From: Selenomonas sp. oral taxon 892 str. F0426
GTDB taxonomy: Bacteria > Bacillota > Negativicutes > Selenomonadales > Selenomonadaceae
Assembly (NCBI RefSeq): GCF_000468035.1
Contig: NZ_KI260523.1
Coordinates: 62,001-126,000, forward strand
Direction: 5' to 3'
DNA length: 64,000 nt
The notes under the pieces are model-generated. The model was not told the DNA's origin. It was given only the letters and a program-made list of their open reading frames with translations, and did no database searches. Positions 61,321 to 64,000 of the stretch are shown here, piece after piece. How positions within the stretch are numbered: position 1 is the stretch's first letter; every line of letters begins with the position of its first letter. The position numbers and the translations under genes are program-made.

Positions 61321-62381
61321 GGATTCCCCTCCACAAAAGCCTTCATTACGCGGTACACCGCATCATTTTCATCCGCTCGGCCAATGGAAATACGCAGCGT
61401 ATTTTCCAGCTGAGTCGTTTTTCCAAAACTTCGTACCCCGATCCCATATTTGACAAATTCTTTGTTCAGCGCTTCTGCATGCGGATAATGAATCAGGATA
61501 AAGTTCGTATGAGACGGATAAACCGTCACAGCATCGAGTGTTTTATACTTTTCCTGCATACGCTCACGCTCCTCACAGATCATCCGAATCTGCGGGTCAA
61601 ACTCTGACCGCATCTGAAAAACCGTGTCCGCTGTAACCAATGAGGGAACATTCATATGATATGGCATGTAGGTCTTTGCAATCATATCGATGACGTCCCT
61701 ATGTGCCAACATATAGCCGACGCGGCACGAGGCAAGCGCATACGCCTTTGAAAAAGTGCGTGCAATCATCATATGCGGATATTTTTTCAGGAGCGGGAAA
61801 ACGCTGTGTTCACTGAACTCAGCATATGCCTCATCAATCAGAAATGCACAGGATATTTGCTTGGCAATGTACTCGATCTCCGCCGTTGTCATAAGCTGTC
61901 CCGTTGGATTATTCGGATTGCAGATTACCGCAAGGGATGCAGAATTCTGATTGACCGTCTGAATAAACGCATCTGCATCAAGCGCATAGTCGTCTTTCAG
62001 CGGAACTGGCACGCCAGCAGCATCTGCCGCAGCAGCATAGATTCCGTACATGGAAAACGATGGCGTCGGATAGACAATTTTATGCGTATCATCACCGCCA
62101 AACGCATAAAACACTTTCTCTATAATCTCACTTGAGCCATTTCCTATGATGACGTTTTCTTGACGATAGCCATACGCTGCTCCGATCTGTTCACAAAGCA
62201 GATTATATTCCTCATTCGGATAGCGTGCAAACGAGACGCGTGACAACCGTGTCATGACCCGTTCCTCTACCAACGGTGGCAGCCCGATATTCGACTCGTT
62301 GGCATTTACCTTGATATGCCAATCCTGTTCGCTCGTATCATAACGCGGCATTGATGCCAATCCATCACGATAGTTCAGCAT
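61317..62381 (-). CDS. hisC: Histidinol-phosphate aminotransferase
   Basis: A 354-residue class I/II PLP aminotransferase. It has VNANESNIGLPP, NGSSEIIEKVFYAF, VICNPNNPTG and the PLP lysine in RTFSKAYALASCRVGY. The ATG at the complement of 62381 is 5 bases after GGAGGGG; a GTG six bases earlier is the alternative. It overlaps hisD by 17 bases. Confidence 0.94.
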   Translation of the reverse strand: MLNYRDGLASMPRYDTSEQDWHIKVNANESNIGLPPLVEERVMTRLSRVSFARYPNEEYNLLCEQIGAAYGYRQENVIIGNGSSEIIEKVFYAFGGDDTHKIVYPTPSFSMYGIYAAAADAAGVPVPLKDDYALDADAFIQTVNQNSASLAVICNPNNPTGQLMTTAEIEYIAKQISCAFLIDEAYAEFSEHSVFPLLKKYPHMMIARTFSKAYALASCRVGYMLAHRDVIDMIAKTYMPYHMNVPSLVTADTVFQMRSEFDPQIRMICEERERMQEKYKTLDAVTVYPSHTNFILIHYPHAEALNKEFVKYGIGVRSFGKTTQLENTLRISIGRADENDAVYRVMKAFVEGNP

Positions 62382-63720
62382 TCCCACCCCTCCTCATCCG
62401 AATCGCGCGCGCGTGCGCCTCAAGGCCTTCTGTTTCAGCAAGACGAATGATATCATCGCTGACATCTTCGAGTGCTTTCTGCGTGTAGGATATAATGCTC
62501 GTACGTTTCATAAAGGTCTCTACGTTCAAAACAGAATAGAAGCGTGCTGTTCCGCCCGTTGGCAGGACATGGTTCGGTCCCGCAAAATAGTCCCCGAGAG
62601 GTTCCGGAGAATATTCTCCGATAAAGACTGCACCAGCACATCTGATCTGAGGAAGAATATGGAACGGATCTCTAAGGAGCAGCTCTACGTGCTCCGGTCC
62701 CGATATGTTTGCAAGGTGGATTGCCTGCTCCATATTTTCCGTCACAATGATACGACCATTTTTTTCGATTGAGACTCCTGCAATATCCTTGCGCGGAAGG
62801 CTTTTCAGCTGATGCTGCACCTCATTCATAGACTGCTCTGCCAATGACCTGTCGTCGGTGATGAGAATGCTTGAAGCAAGTGGATCGTGCTCCGCCTGAC
62901 TGAGCAGATCAGCCGCTATATACGAAGGAGATGCACTGTCGTCCGCTAGGATCAGAATCTCACTTGGTCCCGCAAGCATATCAATATCAACATGACCATA
63001 TACTTCTTTTTTCGCCAGTGTCACAAAGATGTTTCCGGGTCCTGTAATCTTATCGACGCGCGGAACGCATTCTGTTCCATACGCCATCGCTGCGATTGCC
63101 TGCGCTCCACCTATTTTGAATATCTTACGGATACCGAGAAAACGAGCAGCAACAAGGACGTGGGGATTGATGACTCCATCCTTAGTCGGAACAGACATAA
63201 TGATCTCTCCGACCCCTGCAACAAGAGCCGGAATCGCATTCATTAAGACGGATGACGGATATGCCGCTGTTCCTCCCGGAACATAGATACCGACACGGGA
63301 AAGCGGAAGAACCGACTGCCCGAGAATCGAACCATGTGCACGATAGGTCATCCATGAACGGGGCTTCTGCTCCTCATGATAGGAGAAGATATTGTCAGCG
63401 GCCTTCTTGAGTGAGGCAACAACATAGGGATCGGCACTGCGTTCGGCTTCCTGAAATTCCTCCTCGGACACCATCAGGTTATCTGGTGTCAGATCAATGC
63501 GATCGAGTAACTTTGTATAGTGAAAAAGCGCCTCATCGCCTTTGTATCGTACATCTTGAACAATACGATGAACGAGCGCCGTCGGAGAAAGATCCTCCCC
63601 GAAGAGTTCCATATTGCTCTGTCGAATGCGATCGCTCAGCGTAAGTTCATCAAATGCTTTTTTCTTGAGCAGACGTTCGGCGGCATCGATACCGATATCT
63701 GCAACAGAAACGATATTCAT
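62365..63720 (-). CDS. hisD: Histidinol dehydrogenase
   Basis: A 451-residue HisD that oxidises histidinol to histidine in two NAD-dependent steps. It shows [54 protein letters not shown] and a catalytic His in [11 protein letters not shown] Zn-ligand His is in [11 protein letters not shown]. The ATG overlaps the hisG stop (TGATG). Confidence 0.95.
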   Translation of the reverse strand: MNIVSVADIGIDAAERLLKKKAFDELTLSDRIRQSNMELFGEDLSPTALVHRIVQDVRYKGDEALFHYTKLLDRIDLTPDNLMVSEEEFQEAERSADPYVVASLKKAADNIFSYHEEQKPRSWMTYRAHGSILGQSVLPLSRVGIYVPGGTAAYPSSVLMNAIPALVAGVGEIIMSVPTKDGVINPHVLVAARFLGIRKIFKIGGAQAIAAMAYGTECVPRVDKITGPGNIFVTLAKKEVYGHVDIDMLAGPSEILILADDSASPSYIAADLLSQAEHDPLASSILITDDRSLAEQSMNEVQHQLKSLPRKDIAGVSIEKNGRIIVTENMEQAIHLANISGPEHVELLLRDPFHILPQIRCAGAVFIGEYSPEPLGDYFAGPNHVLPTGGTARFYSVLNVETFMKRTSIISYTQKALEDVSDDIIRLAETEGLEAHARAIRMRRGGNAELS

Positions 63721-64000
63721 CAAACTTCCCCGCTTTCCAACACTTGTTTCAGGTCGTTTACAATTTTATAAATTCGATCGAATTTCAACTTGAAGCTCAC
63801 GCGATTGACAATAAGGCGGGCACTGACATCCATAATATGCGCAATCTCTTCCAAGTCGTTCTCGACCAGTGTTGTCCCTGTTTCCACGATATCGACAATG
63901 CTCTCGGAAAGCCCTACAATCGGCCCCAGTTCAATCGATCCGTTCAGCTTGATATACTCCATCTGCATTCCCTGTTGTGCAAAGAACTGCTCCGCAATAT
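63720..64000 (-). CDS. hisG: ATP phosphoribosyltransferase, C-terminal part
   Basis: The last 92 residues of HisG; the rest lies beyond the window. The segment IKLNGSIELGPIVGLSESIVDIVETGTTL matches the PRPP-binding C-terminal half of the short-form enzyme. The protein ends soon after a helical tail, without the regulatory domain of long HisG, so this is the short type that needs HisZ. HisZ, if present, should lie upstream, outside the window. Confidence 0.92.
   Translation of the reverse strand, partial: IAEQFFAQQGMQMEYIKLNGSIELGPIVGLSESIVDIVETGTTLVENDLEEIAHIMDVSARLIVNRVSFKLKFDRIYKIVNDLKQVLESGEV

Overview
The window reads as a chromosomal stretch of a Negativicutes bacterium, most likely an oral or rumen Selenomonas or a close relative. 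The gene families, and blocks such as xseA-xseB-ispA-tlyA-nadK-argR-recN and Asp23-AmaP-DUF2273-nusB, are those of Firmicutes. Yet the window also carries a TonB-dependent outer-membrane receptor ending in a porin-like barrel, as expected of a diderm Firmicute. A cluster for putrescine and spermidine fits the known use of polyamines in Selenomonas and Veillonella cell walls. Genes are dense, often overlap by 1 to 50 bases, and mostly use strong AGGAGG-type ribosome sites. I saw no insertion sequence, prophage, CRISPR array or rRNA, and no gene-free stretch longer than 300 bases.

Layout, left to right. 1-9.6 kb (+): the end of an M24 aminopeptidase, EF-P, an Asp23/AmaP envelope module, nusB, exonuclease VII, farnesyl-diphosphate synthase, TlyA, NAD kinase, ArgR, RecN and a secreted DUF4367-like protein. 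9.9-20.3 kb: an orphan iron-type binding protein, a cupin (-), a small CxCxxC protein, PriA, IspE, a GntR regulator, GlmU, PRPP synthetase, an atypical thioredoxin reductase-like flavoprotein and a Crp/Fnr regulator. 20.3-25.6 kb: an unknown membrane protein, tRNA-Arg(CCG), a divergent Hsp70/actin-fold ATPase followed by ComFB, malate dehydrogenase and tRNA-Lys(CTT). 25.7-33.2 kb: surE, then a tetrapyrrole operon (sirC-hemA-hemC-cobA/hemD-hemB-hemL) running from glutamyl-tRNA to uroporphyrinogen III and sirohydrochlorin. 33.3-38.3 kb: a lipid II/polysaccharide flippase and a lipid kinase (+) meet a DUF815 ATPase and TmcAL (-).

38.5-51.5 kb (+): mnmA, a DUF2939-like protein, a NYN nuclease fused to a ribbon-helix-helix tail, DUF3783, an orphan lipoprotein, the polyamine genes (decarboxylase, spermidine synthase, agmatinase), gatCAB, a HAD phosphatase and an RlmD-type rRNA methyltransferase. 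51.7-56.1 kb: a 1464-residue protein made of a complete TonB-dependent receptor followed by what looks like a second outer-membrane barrel. 56.3-64 kb (-): a carboxyltransferase subunit without a biotin domain, then the histidine operon hisG-D-C-B-H-A-F-IE, with hisG cut by the window end.

The most likely undescribed items are the Hsp70-like ATPase paired with ComFB, the receptor-plus-barrel fusion, the NYN-RHH protein, and a perfect 20-bp palindrome after hisIE.
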